From Phoronis australis (Eukaryota; Phoronida; Phoronidae), in NCBI GenBank assembly GCA_002633005.1, contig NMRA01000461.1, forward strand, positions 124,001-188,000: a stretch of 64,000 nucleotides of DNA. The letters run 5' to 3'. Positions within the stretch are counted from its first letter, which is position 1; each line of letters opens with the position of its first letter. Of the stretch, positions 12,501 through 27,500 are shown one piece after another. The translations under genes and the position numbers were made by a program. The notes below the pieces were generated by a model, which saw only the letters and a list, made by a program, of their open reading frames with translations, did no database searches and had not been told where the DNA came from.

Positions 12501-15500
12501 CACTTGCTTGGCTAAACACGGTACGGTGGTTTCTGTTATGACGTGATGTTCACCGACTGGCCATGCAATGTCACGTCACACGAGCCGTCGACGACAGAGG
12601 TAGCAAAGTGACCAATTGGACCCTGTAGGAGGCACAAACCCATGACCGTGTGGACAGAGCAAATTAACAGTGGTAAAACGCACAAAACAGATAAATCATT
12701 GCATGTTAATAAGAGACGAAGAAATCTCAGAAATTAAACATTGATGTTTTTTAATATCAAAAAAATTACGTAGACTGACACCCCAGACTTATCAGGTGGT
12801 GTATGGACATAGGGAGAATTATGTTACCCGAGATTCATATATTAGGCAATCATTGAGTTTTACCAAGCTCCGTCCCCGTAATTATCACAATTTTAGGTCT
12901 GAAAATTAACAGATCAAATGTGAAAAAATAAGTGTTTTATCACGTTCTCCCATTTGCTAAATGTTTCGTGGAATTGCGCTTCTATTGTAACTCGTAACCG
13001 AAATAGCAAGTCTTTTAAACCTTTTTATGCCTCAACTGGCCGTTTATGTGAAGCGTACATGTGCACGTACGACGAAAAGAATGATATGAAGAAAAGGTGA
13101 TAATAGTTTAATGGGAGGCTTTGGAAGCGACATGAAGTTGTGGAGTTAAACGGAGTCAAAATGAAAGTGATGATGGCACGTTCAAAGTTCCATGTACTAG
13201 TGTATTCATTGGGGATCTACTGACGAAGAATCAATTGCAGTTTGTACTAAAGCACCCATTAGGTACAATTATTTACTTTAAACCTGTCCTTCAAATTTTA
13301 TGAAGTAGTCAATAGGGTTGTTGAAAAATAACGATTTTTCGATGACACTGGTGTGTATAAAACCCGTGCGAGACAATTCTGGGGTTGTTCACACCATTTA
13401 CTCCACCCAATTTTGTTCATAAATGTGCAACTTAACAGGTGATATCCGGGTGGTATTATTTGATAAATCTGGTTCTGCTGGTAGGTTCGTTTGCATGACA
13501 GCGTTTTCCCGTTCAGTTGCTTCACCAGACGAAAGGGGGTTCTGAGCGCGTGACAACACCTAGCTTCCTTGTTAACTTCCAAGCAAATTCCTTTGTCTGT
13601 TATGACAACAGAAACGCCAATTATCTACCAGGATTATTACAGACCGTGAGTGAACCCCGGCAAACCCAAAGCGAATTGTTACATTCAGAAAGAATAGATT
13701 ATCGTAACTTCGGTTGCAGTTGGGCGATTTTGGCGATTAAAAAATAAACATAAGAACCATTAGACGAGGATTTCAGAAATGCTATTTGTTTGTGTTCAAA
13801 TATGTTATAATTTAACTTTTATTTTTAACAGCACAGTCCAGTCAGCTTAAATATGATCTTTTTGAAGATAAGAGCAATTATCGAAAAAAAGAGATCTGGC
13901 CCTCGAACCATGAATGTCGGAATGGAATCAACCAGTCGTGTAAGATATTGCCCAACTTCTTGCTGGGCTATGGAGTCTAACGAGTTGGGAGCTCCGGGAA
14001 AACGTCATACTTTTCCTTCATCTAGAGCCAACATAGGGGGGTATAACAACACAAATTTACTTACGTTTGCACTCAAGAGCTCTCCCCGACCATGCACCTT
14101 GAGCACCGCAAACACGTCTTCGATCACCATCCTTTGGCAAATATCCGTTGGTGCACGTGTACGTTGCTATTCCTTCATATTCATGCGATGTAGCAACAAC
14201 TTGTGAATTTCTTTCCTTTGTAGGAGCCCCACAACTTTTCCCTACAAATTTCCATTAATGACAAATTGCTAGTTTATATCAAGTGACAATATACTAAAAA
14301 CGTGAAGTGAATTACATGGGAAGACACTTGGGCCCGTTTAATGAGGCACGGAACACGGAATCTCTTAAAAATATATTTAAAACAATTCCTGACCAACGTA
14401 ACATATTGCAAAGTTCTAGTGCAGAGCAACTCACTTTCACCTGTGAGGAAATTTCTAGAAAAAAAAACCCACACAATTTATGTGCGCGAAGGAAAAACTC
14501 TTAGGTTACCACAGTTTCTTAGCTTTATGAAAATTGCTCTCATAGGCAGTTGCCTAAAGTTGTTTGAGGTCGAAGGAAAGTGTTCTACGTCTATATCTTG
14601 CCATACCAAATAAGAAGACGTGTTTTACCTTGTCAGAGAAAAATCAACAAAGTGGCGGGCATTTGACACATGTTTTTTTAAATTGAAACTAGAATAAAAT
14701 GGATTGATATCAAAAAGAAACAAACTCTAAATAAATAACTAATGTTATGACTTATGTATCAGTGGCAGAGAACCACTTTTGATATTGCAACTTATTATGT
14801 TGATCGCGTTCAAGGCAATTTTAATGAAACTCATCTGTCAACTTACATCGAAATCGTTCTCGTCTAGAACACATTTTTGACACCAGAAATGCAAGCATTG
14901 TTCATAGAAAAATATTGTTTTTGCTTGTTATCCCTCCCGCATTGAATCTGTAGAGGGAAATACGGCCATGTAATAAAGTTTTCCGTATTCACCTCCCGCA
15001 CCACTTCAACAGTGACCTCTGACATGGAAAGTTCAATAGGTCAATGTAGGTCAATGTCGGCTCGACGTCTTCAGCCGGTTCGATACTTAAACTTTCCGAA
15101 TATAGTTTAAAGTAATACAGTTGCAGCAGTGTAACTAACACTCGACCTGCAACCAGGCCCTGAACGTAAAATCTGGAACAAAAAAAACTGTTAATTATAA
15201 GACATGCATGTCTCAGTTTTCTATTGCTGAATAATATGTCGTCTGCAACACAGGCGCAGATTCCTAGGAAACTAAAATATCAAATATTTTCGTTTTTTTA
15301 ACTAGTTTTCGTTCACAGCCTAGTTGACGTTGTTTTCATCTTTGTTACCTCTTTTCAAGGAATAAATCGTTACTTTCAAAACGTTTTTTTATACAAGAGA
15401 AAATTTGCAACCTAACGCACAAGTACATACGCATAGGACGTGATACTCCATGTGAACAGTCTAGGTGAAGTATATGAAAAATCCGCCGAAAAAAGGAAGA

Positions 15501-18500
15501 AACTAAGGAATTCGAAGCGCATGGGATAAATACAAAGCGTACCCCGATTGGAGTACAAGAAGTAATATAAAACGAGACAACATTCCACGTATCGACCGAG
15601 ACCAAAGGTCGAGGTCGATATCCCACTCTCGGCATGTTTTGTGTATTTAAATGCCAGAGAAAATAATTTATTGCAAAGCAAATTACTCCGCTCATAATTC
15701 GTAGCCTCTTTGAGCGCCCCAGAAAAATCTCAACCAATCACCGTAAAGTGATTAATATGACATTATCATAGCCAAGAAATTTCTCGGAAGCCACACTGAG
15801 TAACAGTTGAGTGCCATTTCTTGGACGTTCTGTACTTGTCGGTCTCTGGGCTTAAATACCGCGTTGCGTGGTGTACGGATGTAGCAATTTCAGCTGCAAT
15901 GACTTACATAGGCGCACCTTCGCCACCGATCCCGTCGTGAGCCGTGTGTGGAATAGATTCGTATCCACGACAAGACTGGCCACAAAATTCCCGATTAGCA
16001 AGATCTGTTTTGTACTAGGTGCAAAGCTGTACACAAAATCTACAGCTTCGCGCCGTTGTGGATAAAAATGACTAAATAAAATCTGACTCAGAAATAGTGA
16101 TTATAAAGCAGCACCGCTCTTTGAGTGAACCAAATTATTACCGGTGTTGGAAAACTTATCGTTCTACTGCTCATCTACTGCTAAAATTGAAGTGCGCTTG
16201 CGGTAGTCGGCTTTCGGCGATTACGCCTCCTGACCTGAACAGGTTCTTTTCCCCTAGTTTGTTTTTATCAACTGTTCCTTGCTTCCACGAGGTTGCGTAG
16301 GCCTGCTGTCACAACAGACTTTAGGAAATGGTTTCATTTCGTTACAAGTTTTTCGTAATTTTAAGACCAGCAAACCGAATTTTAGAAAACAAACTACACT
16401 GCCGCGAAGCTGTCACCATGTCCCAAAAGATCATGTCGCGTGTCACAAGCGTACTGTTTTCAAGACGACGACAGACATTCGTCATTACAAAACTCAGAGG
16501 GGGAGAGTAGTGCTAGAAAATGACGTTGATGAGATTGTTTTCCACTTAAAGACTGGCAACAGGCAAGGTGAACGTTTCAATAGTCTCCCAGATTTTGCAT
16601 GCATCCCGTCGGTCGTTGGCTATGCGATATAATTTTCACAAGGTGACTAACACAACAAGTACACGGCCTGTATGAAAGTTCGTGGTGTAGCGGAGCTCAA
16701 TTCACAACGTTAACCAACTGTATTTTGGCGATAGTCTTCAAACAGCTAGCTGGCCGGCTACAAAATATTGCATTGCTCACTTCGAAGTTTCGTGTTAGTG
16801 TTCCGGTCCAGAGTATAGGGAACCGGCCCAAATTGGAATATCCTGTCTCGGTTGGGTTGTTCCCGTAGGTCTAACTGATAATGAATTTAAAGCGTTAATT
16901 ACAATTTCTTATACATGTAATTATTTCTGTTTTCATGCACTCCAGACCTTATTTTGTAGTTTTAATATATTACAGACACTCACAACGTTGTGTTGCTACT
17001 AAATTTTCAATCTTTTGAGTTTGACCGAGTCAAGATGGCGGCGATTGCGGGTTGCAGTGTTTCAAGGCGAATTATTTTGAATATTGAGTTTCTACTATAA
17101 AATTTTCATTGAATATGAATATAATTGCTGATGAAGCTGATATGTGTTTTGACGTTTCCAAGTTTTTTGCACCAACTTAAACGGCCTATTGTCGCCTATT
17201 CTAATACGGGACACACACACGACAGCTGCCCGGATCGCGCAGCGTTCACACCTTCGCAAGCTTCAAGAACATATGAATGCAAACTTCTTAACATCAATTT
17301 TTGCATCAAGAGAATTATACTTTAAAATAAACATTTTTAAGTTGCCTGATAACAATTCGGACGAAGCATTTTGTTTTTCCAGCTGTTTCGGTGACCCCAG
17401 TCACACTCCAAGGGATTCCCCTGCGGGCCGCGAATAGAATGAGTGCTAAATAGTTGAATAAACAACTTTAAAGGTAATTATTTTCATCACATTTAATTTT
17501 GATTGGCATGAAATGAACAATTTGAGGTTTTTCCTTTATTTACACGTGTTTTGAACTAAATTAAACGGCCAGTCATTGATGATTGCAATATTATACAGTA
17601 GCGACACGGTGTGAAGCCGTCGTAACCATGATGTCATATACTTTGATTAGTAAAGCGCCATCTCAAGTTTTTATCGCGCCAAACGGGGCTAATGCATTGT
17701 CAAAGTCCTACTTAATTAACGACTGGGGTATGCTATGACATAGTATTTTGATGTTTCTCAACAATAAATGTATTTTAGGTGCAAAAATATTCATTGTGGC
17801 TCCATATTAGGCCTTTAAGATTCTACTTTTCGTAAAAATTACCAAAACGACATGTAGTAATTTTACCAGTATATATTGTGGAGGAACACGTTCGATTCGT
17901 TGACAATTTTTGCAATTTAATGTTAACTTGAAGACTAATGCTTTCGTTTCGAGAACCGGCACAGGAGGTTGAGACGCAGCAGTTCATATTTCGGGCACAT
18001 TTTATAGCCTTACCAGGGTTTCTTCATCAAAATGATGTATATACATTCCCATTTAGGGCTTCCATGTAATTATTCAAACACCACCAGGTTACAGGTAAAT
18101 CTTACGAAGAGCATTTGAAAAACTTAGAGAAAGTTCTAGATCGATTGAAAGAATTTGGGTTGAGATTAAGAAAATGCAAATGTGCATTCATGAAGGATTC
18201 AGTGGAGTATTTGTACCACGTTATTGACCAAACTGGAGTTCATAAATCTAAGGAAAAGGTTGATTTGATTATGAACATGCCATTACCAAAGGATATGTCT
18301 GGTAGAAGTTATTTGGGTCTTCTAAATTAATATAGACGCTACATAAGCGATATGTCCATAGTCACTGCGCCTTTGACTGCAATGTTGCAGAAAAATAGCT
18401 TTCAAAACTCAAAAAACGCATTGAAAGAACTTGGATTTCTGGTTCTTATTAACTCAGAATTACCAGTAACCGTGGCAGCGGATGCATCTCCCGAGGGTGT

Positions 18501-21500
18501 AGGTGAGGTATTGTCGCATATTGTAGAGGCAGAAGAAAGACTCTTCAAGACTAACATCTGGAAACACTTCATCATTGACAGTTGGAATAACAATGTGGTC
18601 AGGCTTAACACTTTCAAAATCAGCTGATTCACCAACATGAGATTTGAGACTTCTAGGCAACAATTGATCAACATATCGTTTACACACTCCATTGTCAACT
18701 TGTACCTCATATATCACAGAACCAAGTTTACATGTAATAATACCAGGTATCCACTTGTCTTTACCACTGTAATTTCTCTTACGTACTTTATCACTAACAT
18801 TAAAAACTCTCACACGAGAACCTCTACTTTTGTCTTCCATGATTTTGTGCTGTTTCTCTGCCATTTGATTTTGGAAATCAGGTTTCACCAAATCTAAACG
18901 ATTTCTTAAACGTCTCTTCATGAACATCATTGCTGGTGTTTCATTTGTTGTACTGTGCGGCGCATTTCGATACGCTAACAAAAATTGTCTAATTTGGTTT
19001 GAATCGAACCGCTTTCAGGTTTTTATAATGAAGCGAACTACATGTGATTGCCTACTTTATTTGCCAAAGGTAGGTACACAACAAAGACCACAACTCGACT
19101 TTGTGGTCTTATCCTTCTTTTTGTCTGCGGTCTTAACTAAGCCCGAATTTTAATATTAACTTCTATAAATGTTTGGCTTTAGGAGTGTAGTACATTTCAG
19201 GACATGCAAAAATCCATAGAGAGGTTATACATAATATGTCACGGATTTGGTTCAAAATATCCATTTTGTTTACTTTCGTAATTCAATTATTAAAATGCAG
19301 CTTAAACAAATCCTGCCCGTTAATTACATGTACCTTAAAAATCAGACACCTCAAAGCATCAAGTTTCACACTCAAATCCCATTCTTGTTAATTTTTAACT
19401 AATTGCAGAAGCTACTGGTCAATGTAACAGCGTGTTTTGGTCATAACAAAGACTTTAAATAAAAGTTGACGTTATACCTAAAATTCCATTGAAGGTTCAT
19501 ATGGTGAAAGAAGCAAAATAAAAAATCTTACCAATCTTTGAGAATGTGGATCTCAACAGAAGCCAAATTTTTCAGTTAAAAAACTAATTTTAAGTCTGAT
19601 TTATCTGATCAAATAGATATATGGCACCATGACTACCTACAGAAATGTATAGTCACAGCCACCACAACCAAAGTGAGCACTTGTGGCAATCACCACTAAT
19701 TAACGAATGCCTCAGTTTAAAGTGCTAACATTGTTTTGGTTCATTCGATGAAACATAAAATGAAATAAAATAGAATAAAAACAGCAATATCTTTTTCATA
19801 TTAATTATCTTCTTCTTTTAAAGGCCTCATCAGAGCAAAACTTGATGGAAAGGAACTCCAAGGTTACAAGGTCACTATTCAGAAGGTTCATCACTCCGAA
19901 AGTCCACTACTCCGAAGTTACTACGAAGGTTCGCTACATTCGATAGTTCACTACTTCGAATGTCCACATTTATGAAACCAGAAATCCGACAGTTTATTGC
20001 TCTGATTGTCCGACGGTCTGCTAACGAGACGGAACTGACAGAAAAGTGTTGCATTTGTGCCCATTTAGTAGCTATTTAAAGGGTGTATAAAGTCGAATAG
20101 TTACACTGTTCACAAATGAGCTCAGTTCCAATCACTGACAATCGTGAATCTTCAATCTAACGAACGACACATTCAGTCTCAAGGAGGGACAACATCGTGT
20201 CAGGATCTCCGCCAGCAAAAGCTGTGGTTTTAAATCCAAGAAAAAAGAATGGAACTCTTCGATATCGTGAAGACTTATAGGGAAAGGGTAGCCTAACAGG
20301 TACATCTAGTTTCGACCTGGCCATACGCGTGGTTCCGATGGGTGAGTTTGAGACGCAGCAGCCCTAAACTAGCAACCTTGAATGAATTTGATGAATGCAT
20401 CGTGGCTGATAATTCATCAATATTCCTAGGCCTACTTCATAATCTTTTAAAAATTCAAGTACACACTAATTTCCGTATTCTAATGACATGCGGGGAATTA
20501 CACATGCGCATGAAACCTGGCGTTGTTTGCGCATATAGGTACACCAAATTGTGCATCTAATAACCGAAATGTCGTTTATTTTTGCAGGTAAAAGAGGATA
20601 TCTGATACACCCAAGACCGAAAAGTTAGATCTTTTCGGAGTAGTGAACCTTCAGAATAGCGAAACTTCAGAATAGTGTACCTTTGGAATGTTGGACTGTT
20701 CCCATCCACAGCGATATAAGCAAGTTATTAAGTAACACGCAAAATACAACCTTATCAAAATATTCAAGTCCATCATGCTCCGATTAATTATTTGCGGCCG
20801 AGTATGTGATGAGGTGTAGTCACTCATTTAAGTACGCCCTGTTTGAAAGTTTGACAGGGAGTAATGTGGATGCATTCTCTTTCTGGATTTTGCATCCGAA
20901 TTGGGGTCCCGTTCCTTGTGAGCAACCGCCAGGGCATCCTCATTTCTGGTATTACGAATTCCGTGTGGTATTCGTTGAGAGCATAGAGCTGATAGGTGTC
21001 GTTGTGTACATAGATTTCCTCCCCTCTAGTTCAGCTGCGTCAAGGGCCTTACCGAAAACTCTACAGTGTCGATGTTTGTAAGACATGGAAGGTCCACAGC
21101 ACAAGAATTTCAAACCACCCCCGCGGGCCTGTCCTGACATGTACACAGGGTTTTGTCTGACTACTTTTGGGATGTGCTGTATTTTACATGTCTCTGAAAC
21201 TCGTCCACACGAAATGCACTATTGCCGCAATCCCGTTTACTAAATAATCTCTTGTCGAAGTCTGAATGTTTGATCTTCCTCAGTAATACGTTGACTTTTC
21301 AAGGCAAAGGACTGTACACGTTTCCCAAAGTGATCGGGAGCTACTGGAAGCAAAAACAACTTCCAATTGACTGAAATGGGAGCCATTTTGCATTTGATTC
21401 AGAGTTGAGCTCGATGAATTGGCCAAACAGATATTTCTGGGGTCAAAATGTGCACGTGCTGCCAGAATAATTAAACTCAGCCAATCAAAACCGCTGATAG

Positions 21501-24500
21501 TGCCATGGAACGATACAGCAATTAAAAAAGCAGTCTTGATATATCGTCCTAATGAGAGTTTGCGGGATATAATTGCACCTGTTCAATATCGTTCCCTGTC
21601 AATTGGACCTTGCTTAATACCGACATTAGAAATTTGTCCAAACCGAAAGAAACTTTTTCTCATTTTGCTGAAAAGTTATGTGTAATGTTTCGTACTACGC
21701 ATCCAAAAGGCACGGTAATTGATCATATACATTTTCCAGGATACCGCAGTATGGTCTTGGTAAAGGTGGAAACAAATCAATGGAAAACGGACTTTGTTTA
21801 AGTCTGACAAAGAGTTTATTGAACCAAATGTACATGTGTACTTGTACACGTTATATTTAAACAAAACAATGGAGCACTCCTCAGATAAAAAATCACCTAA
21901 TGAAAATGTGATGTACATAGACATATTTATTGGGTCTTCCTTTAAATCAGCGTGCAAACATTGACATCGATGGAAAGGTTAACAAACCGTGAAGGCGACA
22001 CTCCTCAGGGACATGCATATCCTCACACAGGACCCAATTTCGGTTCGTTCACTAGGAAAATCGCAGTTGTTTCCGTGTAATGGTTTCTGCTCTTTGACAG
22101 ATATGGAGTTCTGAGTTAGGAATGTGGCAGCCTAAGCTTTCCAAAGGTTTTGCAAAAATGTTGCAATTAACTTCCTTGATCCGATAAAGGTGGAGTGGTC
22201 TACCAGGTTTGTCGGCACTACTCGTGCTGGGCTTGGTTAGAGGCTGTCGCTAACAAATTAGATTACATTTGCCGCGCTATCAACGTTCAGGTAAGGCAAG
22301 CAATAGCGATAAGACACTCAACAGTATATCTTAGATTATTGACTTACTAGAACATTCAAGTGGTATTCCCGTCCAGTTGCCATCGGCGTCGCAGGTACGT
22401 ATTAGGTTACCACGAGACTGCTCATATCCGGTGACGCAAGAGTATTGGGCTTTTCCTTCGTAAAGTTCCGAGCTAGCTTCAACAGCGGTATTGATGCTGT
22501 GGCGTGGCTTTCCACATTTTTTCCCTATAAATTGCCAGTGCTAGCATATAGCTTTTTCAATTAGAGAAATCTTGCAGAACGGCCAACATTAAGACAGGCT
22601 AAATCAGGCAGAACTTTCACTATGAGCATCGCAGTTATTTTGTTGTAATGTCTTTCTCAAACGCCGAATACTGAGGTTGGAACAGGGCCATCTAAGCTTT
22701 CTTAAGGCTTAGCAGTAATGTTGTATTTAACTTCCGTGATCTGATATGCGTGGCGTGGTCTTGCGTTCAGTAACGCTAAGACCTACTCTATGACAAGGTC
22801 ACTTGTTCTCATTAAAAATACACGGTAATATCTCAAGTAATGTCGCGAAGTCTTGCTTTTTAGTGTGGCCCTATAGCTTTACTAAACCGGATGCAGGTGT
22901 ATCGGAACTACGGGTAACAGATTTGGGACGAGACTGTCCTCTACAAACTACAAAACATTGGCTGTGTAATAAAAGTTCATTAAAAACTAGCAACAGGAAT
23001 GGGATCACTGACTTACTAGAACATTCAAGTGGTCCTCCTGTCCAGTTACCATCAGCGTCGCAGGTACGTGATAGGTTACCCCCTGACTGTTCATATCCCG
23101 TGTCGCAAGAATATTGAGCTGTTCCTTCGTACAGTTCCGAGTTAGCCTCAACAGTGGTATTGCTGTTGTTGTCTGGCTTTCCGCAATTTTTTCCTACAAT
23201 TTCGCAATGCTAGCATGCACTTTATTTAGGAAAAATCTGTCAGAACGACGAAAATTAAGAAGCAAAACTATCGGATTTTATTTAAGTGACAAGGGAATCG
23301 AAATTGATGCTGTCAGAGTAATTTCACATGGTTTGCAGAACGGCAAAGTTCTCAACGAGAATTACTCGAGCAATTTTTACTTGTCCGAAAGTAACCAAAA
23401 AGTGTGACCACCATTAAGTAAAACATCGACAATGTTTGGGAAACTAACTCAAACATACGGAAACTTCCATGTGGCATATTTACATAAGATTTAATTGATT
23501 TTTAGCAACGGGTTCACAATGTAATACCTCAATAAAATAACAGAATACCTAAACTGAAATTGAAAACAGTATGAATGAATTTGATTTCGTTAACTGAACA
23601 GATACCCTGCAAATGTTCTTGCCAAATTTGTAGAAGCTTGTTGTGTTTTTCATGGCTCCTTGATTCAAATCTTAAAACTTCTTCTTGCCAATACCTTAGT
23701 TTCCTTGTCTAGAACCCAAGGACTTCATTATCAACTTAACTGTCAGTCCACAAGAGCACCAACAGTTTGTGTCACCTGTCTTGAAACTATTGTGTATGCC
23801 TCTATGCATTATAGTGAGATATGTTCAAAATGTTTATTTGAAACATTTCTAACCGTTCTTTTTAATGAATATTTTGGCCCGAAATAACCCATGTCTGGTT
23901 CAAAAAGGTTGAGTTAGAATTATTGTAAAACGGTTTAAAAGAAAGGGAATGAAACACCTTTACTATGTTTATTTAGAAATCGAACCCTTCTGTCTGAACA
24001 CTGTTTGGGACTTCAAAAAGAGTTTCCATTAACCTTCATTGAAGTTTTGAAATTTGGTAAATTCGGCGCCAGTTTTCCGGGGGCTGGTGGAATCTAATAT
24101 TAAAAAACAAAAATTACAAATTAAAACTTTTTTGTTTTCAAGCAACATCCGATAGAAATGACACAGCATCGGGTAATTTAATGTGCCAGGCAACATACAG
24201 TTGTGTATTTAAAGCTCATAAATAGGCTTCATTAATTTTGGAAAGATGTTTTTATGGTGATCAATTAATTTTTAGGTAATTCCCAATACTGCTGGTCCCC
24301 TGGTGACAGTGTCCTTAAATATAATTATTTTATGAAATTTCCCGAAATTTGGCCCTCTAGGAAACGATGTCACATGCATGTTTGGAAACGACTATTTGAT
24401 ATTTATCTAATTTCCGTAAAGATATTTTTTGTCAACTGTTGTAGCGGATGATCACTTTGGTTAAGTTCTAGGGGTCGTTTACGTTTTGCACTCTGCCCTC

Positions 24501-27500
24501 ATCCTCGTTTTCGATTTCTTACTTCAAATATGCATGTTTTTGAATGACACTAAAATGGGGGCCTCAAAAGTGTCAGTCTTAGTATTTTGGAAATCATTCA
24601 TATGTCTAACCTGTTCACCTACGTCATCTGTTCATTTATGATGTGCCCTGGTAATATGAGCTCTATCATTTTAACGGATTCCTTGCCAAACTTAAATTTT
24701 TACTTCTGACACTCCCATTGGAGATCAAATTACATCACTGAATTACAGTGGATGCACGGGGTCCAAATTGTCACTGTAGCTAAGCCATGCATCTAGCAAA
24801 GAGATCTCAGTACATGATAATTTGTAAGACAAAATGACCTTACATGTAACAATTTTGCCACAATATCAATAAGTAACTTACATGTAGAATTCCAGCAACA
24901 CAGGCTGAACCGAAAATAAGTTAAGTATGAAGTGGACATTCATAATTGTTACCATGGCGACTCAGTTGCACAAAACCACTGGCTTCAAACTAGAATTTGA
25001 CAAGTATGACAATACAAAGATGAAGCTATGAAGCAGAAATATTTGAATAAGCTTCTTATATAACAATCCAAGTGAAGCTTATTTCTGTACATCAAGTAAT
25101 ATTTTTCTTGTTTTTCAATTCCGAAGTCTTGTGGCACATAATCATATCTTCAAGAAAAGTTGATTTTCAATCAAAAACGATGAAAACCATTTCAACTATT
25201 TTAAGGAGTTCGTGATTGAATTTGTATTTCCCATTGATATAAATAAAATATCCATATTATGACACAATAAGTGGAAATCGTGTGCACCTATGACAATGTG
25301 GACGGTAGATTATGGTTCATGGTTCATCACAAATCGCCTTGTTGACCAAGGTGAATTGTGAGTGACTTAGGCACTCAGTATGTTATATCTACGACATTTA
25401 ATTATGATGTCAACTTTTGTATTCAACAGGATGGTAGATAAAGATATGTGTCACTGAAATTCATTGTTGGAGTATTCGTGAAAATATCTTTTGAGCAGTT
25501 CTGAAATCGTAACCTACATGTATGCCGCTGAAATCCATGATGACCGACCCAATACAAATTGAGTCAAAGTTTGACATATGAACAGAGATAACCGTTAAAG
25601 GCATCAATACATTTTGACATTTTTTCTTGCGCTGTTTTTTCAGATATTGATGAATTTCCAGTGATGTAGGATTTTGTCTACAAAGTGAAAACATAATTTT
25701 CGGTTCTTCTACTTCAATTACTCTCGAACCTTCATCTAAAAATAAATGTTTACGAATAACAAATAAATCGCCGTGAAATAGTGCACCAAACGGAATATTT
25801 CATTAGTGACATTTAACATTTTAGACATCATAATGATGTCTGACATATCCATCCCCTATTTCACTCATATAGCGTTCATAACTGACAGTGGGTCAGAGTT
25901 TAGACAGGCACGCCTGATGACATGTAGGCCTTGTAGCAGTACGCAAGAGGGTTGACGCCCTTAGAGGCGATATTAGGCTGGCATGAATGATTCATGTTAT
26001 TTTCAATTATTTCTCCTTGAACCATTTACAGTGTAAGGAAGGTGCAAAAAACATTCGCTTAAGAAGTTTATAATACGCAATAATTGTGAATGTGGTGAAT
26101 CATAGATCGGTGAAACATTAAAGTGTAATTTGCATGGTCCAAGTATGTTAAATTGCAATAATATCTTCAAGGTTTGCTGTTTGGATGTATTTTATACATT
26201 ATTATTGTATCTTTAGTTATTTTAAAAAAGAGAAAATAAGAAAACGCGCGAAAAGTTGACCTTTGACACCGTGACATGGTGTTGGGGAACACAAACCAGA
26301 TCATATCCCACAATGCAGTTCACTGCTATTATATCACAGTACACAACATTGGCGTGTTTTAGCCATGGTGCGTGTGCGTGCGGTGTGTGTGTGTGTGCTA
26401 ACTATTTTAACACCACACGGGTGGAAGGCATGAGCCCATTTAAATTCTAAAAAGACAAGCATCTGGCTGTGTAATGGCAGGTTTTCGTGTGCTCTGCTCC
26501 TCTTTTGAAAATGACTGTCGAGTCAGCCATCTGTCGGAACCGAAATATGCTCCGACCATTTTGAGGACGGCTGGTTTGACGACAAACACATCATGAAGGT
26601 TGAAGCTGGTCTTATAAAAAGGTAAGTTACCTTGAGAATTTTGATGTCTAATAATTCATGACGCTTTCGCAGTGCCTGAACAATAACAATCTTTTTTCAC
26701 AATCACCGTAGTTCTCAAGTGTTTAAAATATGTTGTTTTTCCGTGAAAGATTTAGTATAAATGGATCAGTAAAACTAAAAGCCACAACAAATATAGCTGA
26801 TCTCAAAAGATGCATGTATTTTGAAAAGAATGTAGACTATGAATAAAGTAAAACAGGAAGGTAACTCAATTCCAAGGTTTTGATTATTAAAGTAGTTGGC
26901 TTCAAAAAAAAACAAAGAAAACACAGGATTAAAATCTAGTTTTGGCATTTGCTTGAAGGTTATAAAAGAAGGCGAAAACTTGCATTTGGTATCATCGTGC
27001 TTTACTTTAATCATGGACTTTTCTGGATTCAAATTGTTTTTTTACTTTTGAATTGCCGCTGTTGTGCTTTTCAGAGTATGTAAATGAAAGGAGAACACCT
27101 TCCACTTAGAGCGCAACAAAAGAGACGCTGGAGATCTTAAAATTCGCTTAGAAATTGATGCCCCTCCAATGCCCACTGCTGGTGCTCCAGATGTGTCCAA
27201 GGAGGATGCCGTGGCACAGATAAATTCAGACTTGGTGCTTTATCAATGGACAGCACTGGAATTTCTTTCCGTCACATATTTAACAGTCACTGCCAATGTT
27301 TTAGATCAAATTGTTGATAGTGGTACTGATAGCAATGCCAGAGTGTTTATGGTACCAGTAGTGAAAAACTTTTGTGTGTGGCATTTGGCTGTCCCATTTC
27401 TATAGATAAACCCAGTGATGTACTAAGTTCTTATATTGAAACTAGTGGCAGATTTAGAGGGGGGCATGCCCCCTAGAATTCTCCCAGATTCCATTTGGTG

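Larger units (their letters stand above)
19826..25266. repeat. Segmental duplication block A (sushi exons 9 and 10)
   Basis: Collinear with block B (32255-37869) over its full length, with visibly high identity through exons, introns, 16-mer array and intergenic-like stretches. Differences include a 110-bp stretch present only in A near 24360-24470, a 240-bp stretch present only in B near 33830-34080, and many point changes. It ends sharply after ATATCCATATTATGACA. Confidence 0.9.

Noticed and set aside
15345-15737. 130-codon minus-strand frame
   Set aside because: No domain, mixed hydrophobic composition, no consistent splice sites or phase with the sushi gene.
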